Below are positions 29,713 through 39,186 of a stretch of DNA of 64,000 bases, in pieces. The notes below the pieces were generated by a model, which saw nothing but the letters and a program-made list of their open reading frames with translations, was not told the DNA's origin and made no database searches. The DNA is taken from positions 418,367-482,366 of the forward strand of contig NZ_WTUX01000010.1 in the NCBI RefSeq assembly GCF_009882975.1. The letters are read 5' to 3'. The position numbers and the translations under genes are program-made. The stretch's first letter is position 1, and each line of letters starts with the position of its first letter. Origin of the DNA: Maritimibacter harenae. GTDB taxonomy: Bacteria; Pseudomonadota; Alphaproteobacteria; Rhodobacterales; Rhodobacteraceae.

Positions 29713-30933
29713 TCAGGCGAACTCCACCAGGTCTTCGCGCGCGGCGATCTGGAGGTCCTTGAGGAAATGCGGATCGGCCGCGTGTACGCGGTTCCAGGTC
29801 GGGATGAAGGGGGTCTCGTGCGGGTTGTCGAGAAACACGTTCCCGGCGCGGATGATGTTCTCGGCGAAGAGCTCGATCGACTTCTCCTCACGGTGCCGGT
29901 CGATCACCAGCCCGTTCATCTTGGCGTCGTTGTAGTAGCCGTCGAGCAGGTCCAACGCCATGCGGTAATAGGTGGCCTTGAGCGTGCGGAACACGTTGGG
30001 GGTGAAGACCGTGCCATCGGCGGCGAGCTTGCGGAAGATCGCCTTGCAGATGTCCGTCGACATGCGGCTCAGCCCGGTCGAGGCATCGTCTGCCGACAGG
30101 TCCTGGTGCTTGTGGTCATAGGCGTCGGCGATCTCCACCTGGCAGACCGACTTGGGCGCGAGGTTGCGCCACGCCTCGGACAGCACCCCGATCTCGAGCC
30201 CCCAATCCGAGGGGATGCGCAGATCCGGCAGGATCGCCGTGCGCATCGCGAATTCGCCCGAGAGCGGGTAGCGGAACGAGCGCAGGTAATCGAGGTAGTC
30301 GCGGTCCCCGATCACCTTCTTCAGCGCGATGAGGAGGGGCGAGATAAGAAGCCGCGTCACGCGCCCGTTGAGCTTGCCGTCGCCCACGCGCGGGTAGAAC
30401 CCCTTGGCCACCTGGTAGGGGAAGGTCGGGTTCGCGACCGGGTAGACGAGGCGGGCCAGCATCTCGTTGTCGTAGGTGAGGATGTCGCAATCGTGGATCG
30501 CCATCACCGCGCTGTCGGCGCAGCCGATCAGGTAGCCGATGCAGGACCAGACGTTCTTGCCCTTGCCCGGCTCCTGCGGAGCAAGGCCGAGGCGTTCGAG
30601 CCGCGCCTGCATTTCCTGCATCCGGGGGCTGTCGTTCCAGATCACGATGTGGTTCTGCGGCAGGCGAGAGAAGAAGTCGCGGGCGTGGCGGTACTGCGCC
30701 TCGTCCGCGCGGTCGAGCCCGATGACGATGCGGTGGAGGTAGGGGACCTTCGAGAGCTCGTCGAGGATGTGGGGCAGGGCGGGCCCTTGCAGTTCCGAGA
30801 AGAGCGAGGGCAGGATCAGGCTGATCTTGCGGGTCTGTGCGAAGGCCGAAAGTTCGTAGTTCAGTTCCTCGACCCCGCGTGAGCGCAGGTTGTGAAGCGT
30901 GGTGATGTTTCCGTTCTGGTGAAAATCAGCCAT
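29713..30933 (-). CDS. GT81-like glucosyl-3-phosphoglycerate synthase
   Basis: Probably transfers a sugar from a nucleotide sugar to 3-phosphoglycerate, the first step to glucosylglycerate or a related compatible solute. The 406-residue GT-A protein has the metal-binding DCD (148-150) in AIHDCDILTYDNE, then KGFYPRVGDGKLNGRVTRL and YPLSGEFAM, blocks that recall GpgS. The alternative is a mannosyl enzyme of family GT55, but the DCD context fits GT81 better. It overlaps the phosphatase gene upstream by 8 bp, which is the partner expected for the second step. Confidence 0.75.
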   Translation of the reverse strand: MADFHQNGNITTLHNLRSRGVEELNYELSAFAQTRKISLILPSLFSELQGPALPHILDELSKVPYLHRIVIGLDRADEAQYRHARDFFSRLPQNHIVIWNDSPRMQEMQARLERLGLAPQEPGKGKNVWSCIGYLIGCADSAVMAIHDCDILTYDNEMLARLVYPVANPTFPYQVAKGFYPRVGDGKLNGRVTRLLISPLLIALKKVIGDRDYLDYLRSFRYPLSGEFAMRTAILPDLRIPSDWGLEIGVLSEAWRNLAPKSVCQVEIADAYDHKHQDLSADDASTGLSRMSTDICKAIFRKLAADGTVFTPNVFRTLKATYYRMALDLLDGYYNDAKMNGLVIDRHREEKSIELFAENIIRAGNVFLDNPHETPFIPTWNRVHAADPHFLKDLQIAAREDLVEFA

Positions 30934-31735
30934 GCGCAACTCCTGCCTTCGTCAATTCCAATTCATCAATCACTTGGCCCACCGCCTTGTTCCAGCCCTG
31001 CGGGCCGGGCAGGTCGATACGCCGGATGCGCCCCTCGGCTTCGCCCATGAGAGGCGGCAGCGGATGGCCGTGCGGATTGGGGATGATGATGCCGATCTCT
31101 GCGGCCTCGATCATCTCCGCGTCGTTGGGGGCGTCGCCGAGCGCCATCGTGTGGCGGGGGCGGAGTTCGTCGGTCAGATCCGCCATCGCGTCGGCCTTGG
31201 TGCGACCGAAAGACAGGGTCAGGAACCGCCCGCCGCGGCGCGCGGTTATGCGGTGTTCGGCCAGCGCTTTCGTGAAGGTCGCTTCCTGCGCCTCGGTCCC
31301 GGACCAGAGCCCCGGCTCGGAAAAGGCCCGCGTCCGCGCCTTTGCGGCCGCCTGCGGGGCAAGCCCCGTGGCCTTCGCGACATCCGCGTCGGTCATGTCG
31401 CCGAAGCCCCGGAACGCGCCGCGCAGATCGGCGGGCAAACCGTCGAGCGCTCTGCGCAGGCAGTCGTATTCCTCGCGGTCACTGTCGCCGTCGGCCCCCG
31501 GTGCAAGGATGCCTGCGCCATTCTCCACGATCGCGGGCCAGTCGGAGAGGCTCATCTCGTCGCGCAGCGTGGCCACCTCCGGCGCGGTCTTGGACGTCGC
31601 CAGCACCACCCCGCCGCCCAGCCTCAGAAGCCGTTCCAGCGCCGGGCGGGCCGGCGTCCAGTCGTAGCTCTCATGATCGAGCAGCGTGCCGTCGAGGTCG
31701 GAAAAAACCAGAAGCGGTGGCGGCTGTCGGGTCAT
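30926..31735 (-). CDS. HAD-IIB phosphatase, glycosyl-3-phosphoglycerate phosphatase type
   Basis: Removes the phosphate from the product of the adjacent synthase. The 269-residue protein has the HAD motif FSDLDGTLLDHE (Asp13, Asp15), motif II ATSKTA and motif IV GDAPNDAEMIEAA, with a C2B cap as in MpgP. The ATG at 31735 is chosen because the upstream residues are not family-like. Together with the synthase it forms a two-gene pathway. Confidence 0.82.
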   Translation of the reverse strand: MTRQPPPLLVFSDLDGTLLDHESYDWTPARPALERLLRLGGGVVLATSKTAPEVATLRDEMSLSDWPAIVENGAGILAPGADGDSDREEYDCLRRALDGLPADLRGAFRGFGDMTDADVAKATGLAPQAAAKARTRAFSEPGLWSGTEAQEATFTKALAEHRITARRGGRFLTLSFGRTKADAMADLTDELRPRHTMALGDAPNDAEMIEAAEIGIIIPNPHGHPLPPLMGEAEGRIRRIDLPGPQGWNKAVGQVIDELELTKAGVAHG

Positions 31736-31905
31736 GCCGGTCTCTCCGGGTGTGGCCTCATGCTTGAGATGATAGGACAACACACGCCGCAGCGCCGCAA
31801 CCGTCATTTCCCGCATGCGGCCAAAATGCGCGCCCGCCCTCGGTGGACCGCTGTTCCTTGCCCGCGGATCGCAGTATGCCGGCTGCAAACGGACAGGAGG
31901 TGCAG

Positions 31906-32607
31906 ATGACCCGCTATCTTTTCGACCCCGAACCCGTGGCCGCGGTTCCGATGCGGGGCAACGACGCGCTCTACCCGGTGCGCCGGATCTTCTGCGTCGG
32001 GCGCAATTACGCGGCCCATGCCGCCGAGATGGGGGGTGAGGTCGACCGGGAGGCGCCGTTCTATTTCACCAAGACGCCGTTTCACCTGTGCGCCTCGGGT
32101 CGGACACTGCCCTATCCGCCGGGGACAGGCTCCTATCACCACGAGATGGAGTTGGCGTTCACGCTGGCCCGCCCGGTCTTTCGCGCCGAGCGGGACGAAG
32201 CGGGGGCGGCGATCCATGGCTACGCCGCGGCGCTCGACATGACCCGGCGCGACCTGCAGGACGCCGCGAAGGCGGCCCGCCGGCCCTGGAGCCTGTCGAA
32301 GGACGTGGAAGGCGCCGCGATCCTGGCGCCGCTGACCCCGGCCGACGCGATGGGAGAGATCGGGCCGCAGCGCATCACCCTCACCGTGAACGGCGAGACG
32401 CGCCAGGACGCGCGCCTGTCGGAGATGATCCACGACTGCGCGGGGATCGTGGCGCACCTGTCGGGCTACTATCACCTCGGGCCCGGGGACCTCATCCTCA
32501 CCGGCACGCCCGCAGGCGTGGGCGCGGTCGCGCCGGGCGACCGCATCCGGGGCGAGATCGACGGGCTCGACCCGGTCGAGCTCACGATCGGCGCGCCGGA
32601 GGGCTGA
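31906..32607 (+). CDS. Fumarylacetoacetate hydrolase-family protein
   Basis: The 233-residue FAH-fold protein has ICVGRNYAAHAAEMG, the metal ligands of HHEMEL and ALDMTRRDLQ, SLSKD, and ILTGTPAGVG. Members of this size hydrolyse fumarylpyruvate or related acylpyruvates, or decarboxylate oxaloacetate. No aromatic pathway is nearby, so the substrate is open. ACAGGAGGTG sets the ATG at 31906. Confidence 0.88.
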   Translation: MTRYLFDPEPVAAVPMRGNDALYPVRRIFCVGRNYAAHAAEMGGEVDREAPFYFTKTPFHLCASGRTLPYPPGTGSYHHEMELAFTLARPVFRAERDEAGAAIHGYAAALDMTRRDLQDAAKAARRPWSLSKDVEGAAILAPLTPADAMGEIGPQRITLTVNGETRQDARLSEMIHDCAGIVAHLSGYYHLGPGDLILTGTPAGVGAVAPGDRIRGEIDGLDPVELTIGAPEG

Positions 32608-32616
32608 CGCCCCGCC

Positions 32617-35148
32617 TCAGGCCTTCTTCTTCTTGGCCGGGGCTTTCTTCTTGGTGCCCTTCTTCGCGGCCTTCTCGGCGATGAGCTCGACGGCCATCTC
32701 CATCGTGACGTCCTCGGGCTTCACGTCCTTGGGCAGGGTCGCGTTGACCTTTTCCCACTTCACGTAGGGCCCGTAACGCCCGTCCATCACGTTGACCGCG
32801 CCGCCCTCGTCCGGGTGATCGCCCAGTTCCTTCAACGGCTTGGCCGCCGCGCGCCGGCCGCGGCCGGGGTTGTTGCGCTTCTCGGTGATGAGCTCCACGG
32901 CGCGGTTCATGCCGATTTCGAACACCTCGTTCGGATCGGGCAGGTTGGCGTAGACGGGCTTCGCCTCGTCCGGCAGCTTGTGCATCACGTAGGGCCCGAA
33001 TCGGCCGAAATTCGCGCTGATCGTCCCGCCTTCGGGATGCTCGCCCACCTCGCGCGGCAGGCTGAGGAGCGTGAGCGCCTTCTCAAGGTCCATGTCGTCC
33101 ACGGACCAGCCCTTGGGCACGCTCGAGCGCTGCGGTTTCTTGTTGTCCTCGGTCACCTCGCCGCGCTGGACGTAGGGGCCGAACCGGCCCGAGCGCAGGC
33201 TGATCTCGTTGCCGTCTTCGTCTTCGCCCAGGATCCGGTCGCCGCCGGTTTCCTCGCCGCCGATGGGGCGGGTGTAGCGGCATTCCGGGTAGTTCGAACA
33301 ACCGATGAAACCGCCCGAACGCGAGGTCTTCAAGTGCAGGTCGCCGCTGCCACAGAGCGGGCACTTGCGCGGGTCCGACCCGTCCTCGCGCGGCGGGTAG
33401 AGCTGCGGGGCCAGCGCCTCGTCGAGCTTGTCGAGAACCTCGGAAATCCGAAGCTCGCTGGTTTCGGCGATGGCGGCCGAGAAATCGCGCCAGAACTGGG
33501 CGAGCAGCTTCTTGTAGTCCTTCTCGCCCGCCGACACCCGGTCGAGGTCTTCCTCGAGCTCCGCGGTGAATTCGTAGCCCACGTAACGGCGGAAGAAGTT
33601 GAGCAGGAACATCGTGACGATGCGCCCCTTGTCCTCGGGGAACAGCCGGTTCTTGTCCTTGCGAACGTATTCGCGGTCCTGGATCGTGGTGACGATCGAG
33701 GCATAGGTGGAGGGGCGGCCGATGCCGAGCTCTTCCATCTTCTTGACCAGCGTCGCCTCGGTATAACGCGGGGGCGGCTGGGTGAAGTGCTGCTCGGGCG
33801 TGACGCTTTCCTTGGCGGTGGCGTCCCCTTCGGACATCTGGGGCAGGCGGTTGTCGTCGTCATCCTCGATGACGTCGTCGTCGCGGCCTTCCTCGTAGAC
33901 CTTGAGGAACCCGTCGAAGAGCACGACCTGGCCGGTGGCGCGCAGGCCCACCTGGCCGTCGGCGCTTCCGATCTCGACCGTCGTGCGCTCGAGCTTGGCG
34001 CCCGCCATCTGGCAGGCGAGCGTGCGCTTCCAGATCAGGTCGTAGAGCTTGCGCTGGTCGGCTTCCAGCTTGCCCAGCTGGCCGGCATCCAGGCTCATGT
34101 CCGTGGGCCGGATGCATTCGTGCGCTTCCTGCGCGTTCTTGGCCTTGTTCTTGTAGACCCGCGGTTCGCCCGGCACGTATTCGGCCCCGTAGCGCGACTT
34201 GATCTCTTCACGCGCCGCGGTCACGGCCTCGGGCGCCATGTCGATGCCGTCGGTCCGCATGTAGGTGATGTAGCCCGCTTCATACAGGCGCTGGGCGGTC
34301 GACATCGTCTGGCGCGCGCCGAAGCCGAACTTGCGGCTGGCTTCCTGCTGCAGGGTCGAGGTCATGAAGGGGGCCGAGGGGTTGCGGCTGCCGGGCTTGG
34401 CCTCGACCGATTTCACGGCGAGATCGCGCGCCTCGATGGCCGATACGGCGAGCCCCGCTTGCTCCTCGTTCTCCAGGTCGAACCGGTCGAGCTTCTTGCC
34501 GGCGTAGTTGACCAGCCGCGCCTCGAAGCTCTGGCCGCGCGGCGTCTTGAGCTGGGCTTTCACCGACCAGTATTCGCGCGGGTTGAACGCCTCGATCTCC
34601 ATCTCGCGCTCGACGATGAGCCGGAGGCAGACCGACTGGACCCGGCCGGCCGAGCGCGCGCCGGGCAGCTTGCGCCAGAGCACCGGGCTCAGGTTGAAGC
34701 CGACGAGGTAGTCGAGCGCACGCCGCGCCAGGTAGGCCTCGACAAGGTCGTCGTCCACGTCGCGCGGGTTCTTCATCGCCTCGGTCACGGCGGACTTGGT
34801 GATCGCATTGAACACCACGCGGCTGACCGGCGTGTCCTTCTTGATCGCCCGGCGCTTGCGCAGCGCTTCCTCGAGGTGCCAGGAGATCGCTTCGCCTTCG
34901 CGGTCGGGGTCGGTGGCGAGGATCAGGTTGTTGTCCTGGGCCAGCGCGTCGGCGATCGCTTTCACATGTTTGCGACTGTCGGTCCCGACCTCCCATTTCA
35001 TGGCGAAATCGTGCTCCGGGTCGACCGAACCGTCCTTTGGCGGCAGGTCGCGCACGTGGCCGTAGGAGGCAAGCACGGTGTAATCGTTGCCAAGATACTT
35101 GTTGATTGTCTTGGCCTTGGCCGGGCTCTCCACGACGACGACTGGCAT
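32617..35148 (-). CDS. topA: DNA topoisomerase I
   Basis: Relaxes negative supercoils. The 843-residue type IA enzyme has a TOPRIM domain (VVVESPAKAKTI, ATDPDREGEAI) and the catalytic tyrosine in YITYMRTDG near residue 303. One four-cysteine zinc ribbon follows (CPLCGS...CSNYPEC, near 600), then three or so repeat modules of the FGPYV type, and a Lys-rich tail. This is the usual alphaproteobacterial layout. dprA lies just upstream. Confidence 0.96.
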   Translation of the reverse strand: MPVVVVESPAKAKTINKYLGNDYTVLASYGHVRDLPPKDGSVDPEHDFAMKWEVGTDSRKHVKAIADALAQDNNLILATDPDREGEAISWHLEEALRKRRAIKKDTPVSRVVFNAITKSAVTEAMKNPRDVDDDLVEAYLARRALDYLVGFNLSPVLWRKLPGARSAGRVQSVCLRLIVEREMEIEAFNPREYWSVKAQLKTPRGQSFEARLVNYAGKKLDRFDLENEEQAGLAVSAIEARDLAVKSVEAKPGSRNPSAPFMTSTLQQEASRKFGFGARQTMSTAQRLYEAGYITYMRTDGIDMAPEAVTAAREEIKSRYGAEYVPGEPRVYKNKAKNAQEAHECIRPTDMSLDAGQLGKLEADQRKLYDLIWKRTLACQMAGAKLERTTVEIGSADGQVGLRATGQVVLFDGFLKVYEEGRDDDVIEDDDDNRLPQMSEGDATAKESVTPEQHFTQPPPRYTEATLVKKMEELGIGRPSTYASIVTTIQDREYVRKDKNRLFPEDKGRIVTMFLLNFFRRYVGYEFTAELEEDLDRVSAGEKDYKKLLAQFWRDFSAAIAETSELRISEVLDKLDEALAPQLYPPREDGSDPRKCPLCGSGDLHLKTSRSGGFIGCSNYPECRYTRPIGGEETGGDRILGEDEDGNEISLRSGRFGPYVQRGEVTEDNKKPQRSSVPKGWSVDDMDLEKALTLLSLPREVGEHPEGGTISANFGRFGPYVMHKLPDEAKPVYANLPDPNEVFEIGMNRAVELITEKRNNPGRGRRAAAKPLKELGDHPDEGGAVNVMDGRYGPYVKWEKVNATLPKDVKPEDVTMEMAVELIAEKAAKKGTKKKAPAKKKKA

Positions 35149-35247
35149 GTATTTCCTCTCGACTCTGCGCTGGGCTTGAACGCGTTAGATGGGTCGGGGG
35201 CCGATACATTGTCAATGGCGCTTGGGTCCGGGACCGGAGCGAAAGGG

Positions 35248-36408
35248 TCAGGCGCGGCGCGCGATCATGCCGCCGGGCGCCCGTTCGATCCGCCCGTCGA
35301 GCTCCAGCGTCGTGAGCTCCGAGGCGACCGCGCCGGTGGGCAGATCGAGGTCGCGCACGAGCTGGTCTTCGGACACAGGCGAGGGACCCAGCCGGTCGAG
35401 GATCTGCTGATGCAGCGCCACGGTATCGGACAGGGTGCGTGTCTCGGGCGTCGGGGCGGGAATGTCCATCGGAAGGGCCGGATGATCGGTCGCCTCGCCG
35501 TCGGGGCCGACCTCTTCGGGCGCCGGGGCAAGCCCGTCCAGGACGTCCTGCGCCCCGCGCACCAGCGTCGCCCCGTCGCGCACCAGCCGGTTGCAGCCGG
35601 CCGCGCGGGCGTCGAACGGGTGTCCGGGCACTGCGAAAACCTCGCGTCCCTGCTCGAGAGCCTGTTCGGCGGTGATGAGCGAGCCGGACTTGCCCGCCGC
35701 CTCCACGACGACGATGGCGCGCGCGAGCCCCGAGATGATCCGGTTGCGGCGCGGGAAATGGCGCGCCTGCGGGGCAAGCCCCATCGGCGCTTCCGACAGG
35801 CGCAGCCCGCCCCGGACGATCTCCTCGCCCAGCACCGTGTTCTCGGACGGGTAGACCACGTCGACCCCGCCCGCCATGACCGCGATGGTCCCGGTGGGCA
35901 GCGCGGCGGTGTGGGCCGCGGTGTCGATCCCGCGGGCGAGCCCGGAGACCACGACCTGTCCCGCCTGCCCGAGATCGGTGGCCAGCCGGCGCGCCATCCG
36001 TGTGCCGAGCGACGATGCATTGCGGGCCCCCACGATGGCGACCGCGGGCGCGTGCAACAGAGCGACGTTCCCCATCGCCCAGAGGATCGGCGGCGGGTCC
36101 GGAATCTGGGACAGGAGCGGCGGATACGCCGCCTCGCCGAAGCACAGCATCCGCGCGCCGCAGGTCTCGGCCCAGGCCATTTCCTGTTCCACCACCGCCA
36201 GCGGGCAGACCTCGTAATCGTCCACCCCGGCCGCCTTGGCGACCCCGGGGAGCGCCTCGAGCGCGGCGGGGGCGGTATCGTGTTCGCCCAGCAGGCGGAA
36301 GAACGTGCTCACGCCGACGCGGCGTGAACGCAAGAGACGAAGCCAGGCGACCCTGTCTTCCGCACTTGGGGGAGGGGTGAGGGTGTGAAGGGAAGGGAGT
36401 GTATCCAC
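35248..36408 (-). CDS. dprA: DNA-processing protein DprA
   Basis: Loads RecA on incoming single-stranded DNA in transformation. The 386-residue protein has a short N-terminal SAM-like part, the Rossmann core (IVGARNASSLGTRMA, SGLARGIDTAAH, FPRRNRIISGLA, KSGSLITAEQALEQGREVFAVPG) and a C-terminal winged helix. The GTG at 36408 is preferred over a GTG 45 bp upstream because AGGTGG sits 7 bp before it. dprA and topA adjacency is common. Confidence 0.92.
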   Translation of the reverse strand: MDTLPSLHTLTPPPSAEDRVAWLRLLRSRRVGVSTFFRLLGEHDTAPAALEALPGVAKAAGVDDYEVCPLAVVEQEMAWAETCGARMLCFGEAAYPPLLSQIPDPPPILWAMGNVALLHAPAVAIVGARNASSLGTRMARRLATDLGQAGQVVVSGLARGIDTAAHTAALPTGTIAVMAGGVDVVYPSENTVLGEEIVRGGLRLSEAPMGLAPQARHFPRRNRIISGLARAIVVVEAAGKSGSLITAEQALEQGREVFAVPGHPFDARAAGCNRLVRDGATLVRGAQDVLDGLAPAPEEVGPDGEATDHPALPMDIPAPTPETRTLSDTVALHQQILDRLGPSPVSEDQLVRDLDLPTGAVASELTTLELDGRIERAPGGMIARRA

Positions 36409-36532
36409 GGGTCCACCTGATTCCGTCTCTTGCCCGCCCAACCTGCGACACACTGGTTAATGCGCCGTTACCAACACCGCACGGTCAACGGACCGCCCGC
36501 CCCTTCATCGTTCAGGAAATACTTCAGGAGGT

Positions 36533-36569
36533 CTGGAGGACTGGTCCTCCAGAGGCGGCGCAGCCGCCT
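36533..36569. repeat. Two adjacent hairpins between tldD and dprA
   Basis: CTGGAGGAC/GTCCTCCAG with a TG loop (36533-36552) is followed directly by AGGCGGC/GCCGCCT with a GCA loop (36553-36569). There is no T run, so this is a strong stem pair that may slow polymerase or mark a GC-rich intergenic repeat after tldD. Confidence 0.55.
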
Positions 36570-36612
36570 GCCGCCGCGCCGGGCCATGCCCGGCGCAAGC
36601 GCTGGGTCGCAC

Positions 36613-38040
36613 TCAGCTCGCCTGGCTGCCCCCCACGGTCAGCCCGCCGATCATCAGCGTCGGCTGGCCCACGCCCACCGGCACCCATTGCCCGGCCTTG
36701 CCGCAATTGCCGATGCCGGGATCGAGCGCCATGTCGTTGCCGACCGCGCGGATCTGCTTCATCGCCTTGGGCCCGTCACCGATCAGCGTCGCACCCTTCA
36801 CCGGCGCGCCGATCTTGCCGTCCTTCACGCGGTAGGCCTCGGTGCAGGAAAAGACGAACTTGCCGTTGGTGATGTCCACCTGGCCACCGCCGAAGCCCAC
36901 GGCGTAGATGCCGTCCTTGAGGTCCGCCACGATCTCTTCGGGCGACGCGTCGCCGCCTTCCATGATCGTGTTGGTCATGCGCGGCATGGGCGCATGGGCA
37001 TAGCTTTCGCGCCGGCCGTTGCCGGTCGCCTCGACCCCCATGAGGCGGGCGTTCTGGCGGTCCTGCATGTAGCCCACCAGCACCCCGTCCTCGATCAGCA
37101 CGGTGCGCGAGGAGGGCGTGCCCTCGTCGTCCACGGTGATGGAGCCGCGCCGGTCGGGGAGCGAACCGTCGTCGACCACGGTCACGCCCTTGGCGGCGAC
37201 CTGCTGGCCGATCAGGCCGGAGAAGGCGCTCGAACCCTTGCGGTTGAAGTCGCCCTCGAGCCCGTGGCCCACCGCCTCGTGCAGCAGGATGCCGGGCCAG
37301 CCGTTGCCGAGGACCACGTCCATCTGGCCCGCGGGCGCAGCTTCGGCCTCGAGATTGACCAGCGCGATGCGCAGCGCCTCGTCGACGCTGGCCTTCCAAT
37401 GCTCGGGCCGGATCAGCGCCGCCAGCCCCGCGCGTCCGCCGCCGCCGTGGCTGCCGCTTTCGCGCCGGCCGTCCTTCTCGACGATCACGCTCACGTTGAC
37501 GCGGCTCATCGGGCGGGTGTCCGATACCATCGTGCCATCGGGGCGCAGGATCACGACTTCTTGCAGGCTCGCCGCGATCGTGGCCGACACCTGGACCACC
37601 CGGCTGTCGCGTCCACGGGCGTATGCGTCAATTTCGCGCAGGGTCTCGACCTTCACCGGGAACTCGGCGTCCGCCATCGGGTCGGCATCCGTGTAGAGCC
37701 GGCGGTTCGTGGCGGCCGGGCCGTCGGCCAGCGTGCCGCCGCCCGCGCCCACGGCGAGGCGGGCGGTTTCGGCCGCGCGGGTCAGCGCGGCTTCCGAGAT
37801 GTCGGTGGAATGGGCGTAGCCGGCGGTCTCGCCGCGAACCGCCCGCAAACCAAAGCCTTCCGAGGCATCGTAGCTCGCGTTGCGCAGCCGCCCGTCGTCG
37901 AAGACGAGCGCCTCGGAGCGGCGTCGTTCGAGGAACAATTCGCCGTCATCGGCCCCGTCGGTTGCGGCGCGCAGGGTCTTCAGCGCGCGGGCGTCATCGA
38001 GCTGGTCGGCGAAGGGGCGGAACGGCGTCTGGTCGGTCAT
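36613..38040 (-). CDS. tldD: Metalloprotease TldD
   Basis: The TldD/TldE peptidase degrades unfolded or leader peptides. The 475-residue protein has the zinc motif HEAVGHGLEGD (HExxxH) near residue 255 and GSSAFSGLIGQQVA after it, with the usual C-terminal GGQVDITNGKFVFSCTEAY. The partner TldE (PmbA) is not in the window. The ATG at 38040 begins MTDQTPFRPF and is the only sensible start. Confidence 0.93.
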   Translation of the reverse strand: MTDQTPFRPFADQLDDARALKTLRAATDGADDGELFLERRRSEALVFDDGRLRNASYDASEGFGLRAVRGETAGYAHSTDISEAALTRAAETARLAVGAGGGTLADGPAATNRRLYTDADPMADAEFPVKVETLREIDAYARGRDSRVVQVSATIAASLQEVVILRPDGTMVSDTRPMSRVNVSVIVEKDGRRESGSHGGGGRAGLAALIRPEHWKASVDEALRIALVNLEAEAAPAGQMDVVLGNGWPGILLHEAVGHGLEGDFNRKGSSAFSGLIGQQVAAKGVTVVDDGSLPDRRGSITVDDEGTPSSRTVLIEDGVLVGYMQDRQNARLMGVEATGNGRRESYAHAPMPRMTNTIMEGGDASPEEIVADLKDGIYAVGFGGGQVDITNGKFVFSCTEAYRVKDGKIGAPVKGATLIGDGPKAMKQIRAVGNDMALDPGIGNCGKAGQWVPVGVGQPTLMIGGLTVGGSQAS

Positions 38041-38240
38041 GTGGTCCTTTTCTGCCTGCCATGATCTGCATCAAAAGCGTGCGAGAACGCGTCTGTATGC
38101 GACGGAATGAAGCAGGATTTATCTTGTCCGATACCCCCTAATATGGTTTGAGACGCGCGGGAGACAACGGGATTCCCGCCGCGCGTGCGGTAAACCCGGA
38201 ATTGTGGCGCGAAGGACCGCGTCGAGACAGGAAGATAGGG

Positions 38241-39110
38241 ATGCAAAGAATGACCAAGACCCTGCGGCCTCTGGCCTATCTGGCGGCACTCTTCACGGGC
38301 TTCGCGGCCCGGGCCCAGGATGTGGGCCAGGACCTTGAGGTCATCGGCAAGCCCACCCCGGGCGGCATGTCGTTTCAGCCGGCGGCAACCGACATTTCGC
38401 AGGCGACTTTCGGCCTCGACAACCTGCTGCACATCATCTCCATCGTGATCGCGGTCTTCGTGGCCCTGCTGATCGTGTGGGTGATCGTCCGCTACAACAA
38501 GGCGGCCAACAAGACGCCGGGTACCTTCACCCACAACACCGGGGTGGAAATCGCCTGGACGCTGGTGCCGATCCTGATCCTCGTCTTCATCGGCGCGCAG
38601 TCGCTGCCGGTGCTGTTCAAGCAGCAGGAGATCCCGGAAGGCGACGTGGTCATCAAGGTCACCGGCTACCAGTGGTACTGGGGCTATGAATACGTGGACG
38701 AGGACTTCCAGTTCTCCAGCTTCATGCTGGGCGAGGACGAGCTCGAGGAAAACGGCTACAGCCAAGACCTCTACAAGCTCGCCACCGACACCGCCGTCGT
38801 CGTGCCCACCGGCCAGAAGGTCGTGATGCAGGTCACCGGCGCCGACGTGATCCACTCCTGGACCATTCCCGCCTTCGGCGTGAAGCAGGACGCCGTGCCG
38901 GGTCGCCTGGCCGAGCTGTGGTTCACCGTGGAGCCGGGCATGGAAGGCGTCTACTTCGGCCAGTGTTCCGAGCTCTGCGGCAAGGACCACGCCTACATGC
39001 CGATCACGGTGAAAGCCGTGACGCCGGAAGATTACGAAGCCTGGCTCGAGGGCGCCCGCGAGGAATACGCCGGCATCCCGGCCTCCGTGAAAGTGGCCTC
39101 GGCCGAGTAA
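38241..39110 (+). CDS. coxB: Cytochrome c oxidase subunit II
   Basis: Carries the CuA centre that takes electrons from cytochrome c in the aa3 oxidase. The 289-residue precursor has a signal peptide, two transmembrane helices and a periplasmic cupredoxin domain with GYQWYWGYEY, VIHSWTIPAFGVKQD and the CuA ligands of CSELCGKDHAYM. The ATG at 38241 is preceded by AGGAAGATAGGG; an ATG 9 bp on is possible. It heads the cluster coxB-ctaB-(small)-ctaG-coxC. Subunit I is encoded elsewhere, as in Paracoccus. Confidence 0.95.
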   Translation: MQRMTKTLRPLAYLAALFTGFAARAQDVGQDLEVIGKPTPGGMSFQPAATDISQATFGLDNLLHIISIVIAVFVALLIVWVIVRYNKAANKTPGTFTHNTGVEIAWTLVPILILVFIGAQSLPVLFKQQEIPEGDVVIKVTGYQWYWGYEYVDEDFQFSSFMLGEDELEENGYSQDLYKLATDTAVVVPTGQKVVMQVTGADVIHSWTIPAFGVKQDAVPGRLAELWFTVEPGMEGVYFGQCSELCGKDHAYMPITVKAVTPEDYEAWLEGAREEYAGIPASVKVASAE

Positions 39111-39186
39111 GGCCGAGAGGGCAGGGGCCGCACGTCGGCCCCCGCACCCCGGCCCGAGGCCGGCGTGCCGTCCGAGGTAAGACATC

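Noticed and set aside
32815-36327. 1170-residue open frame opposite topA and dprA
   Set aside because: The longest open frame of the window, but antisense to two certain genes, with the composition typical of such shadows.
36533-36569. Hairpin pair as a rho-independent terminator
   Set aside because: The stems are strong, but there is no T run on either strand.
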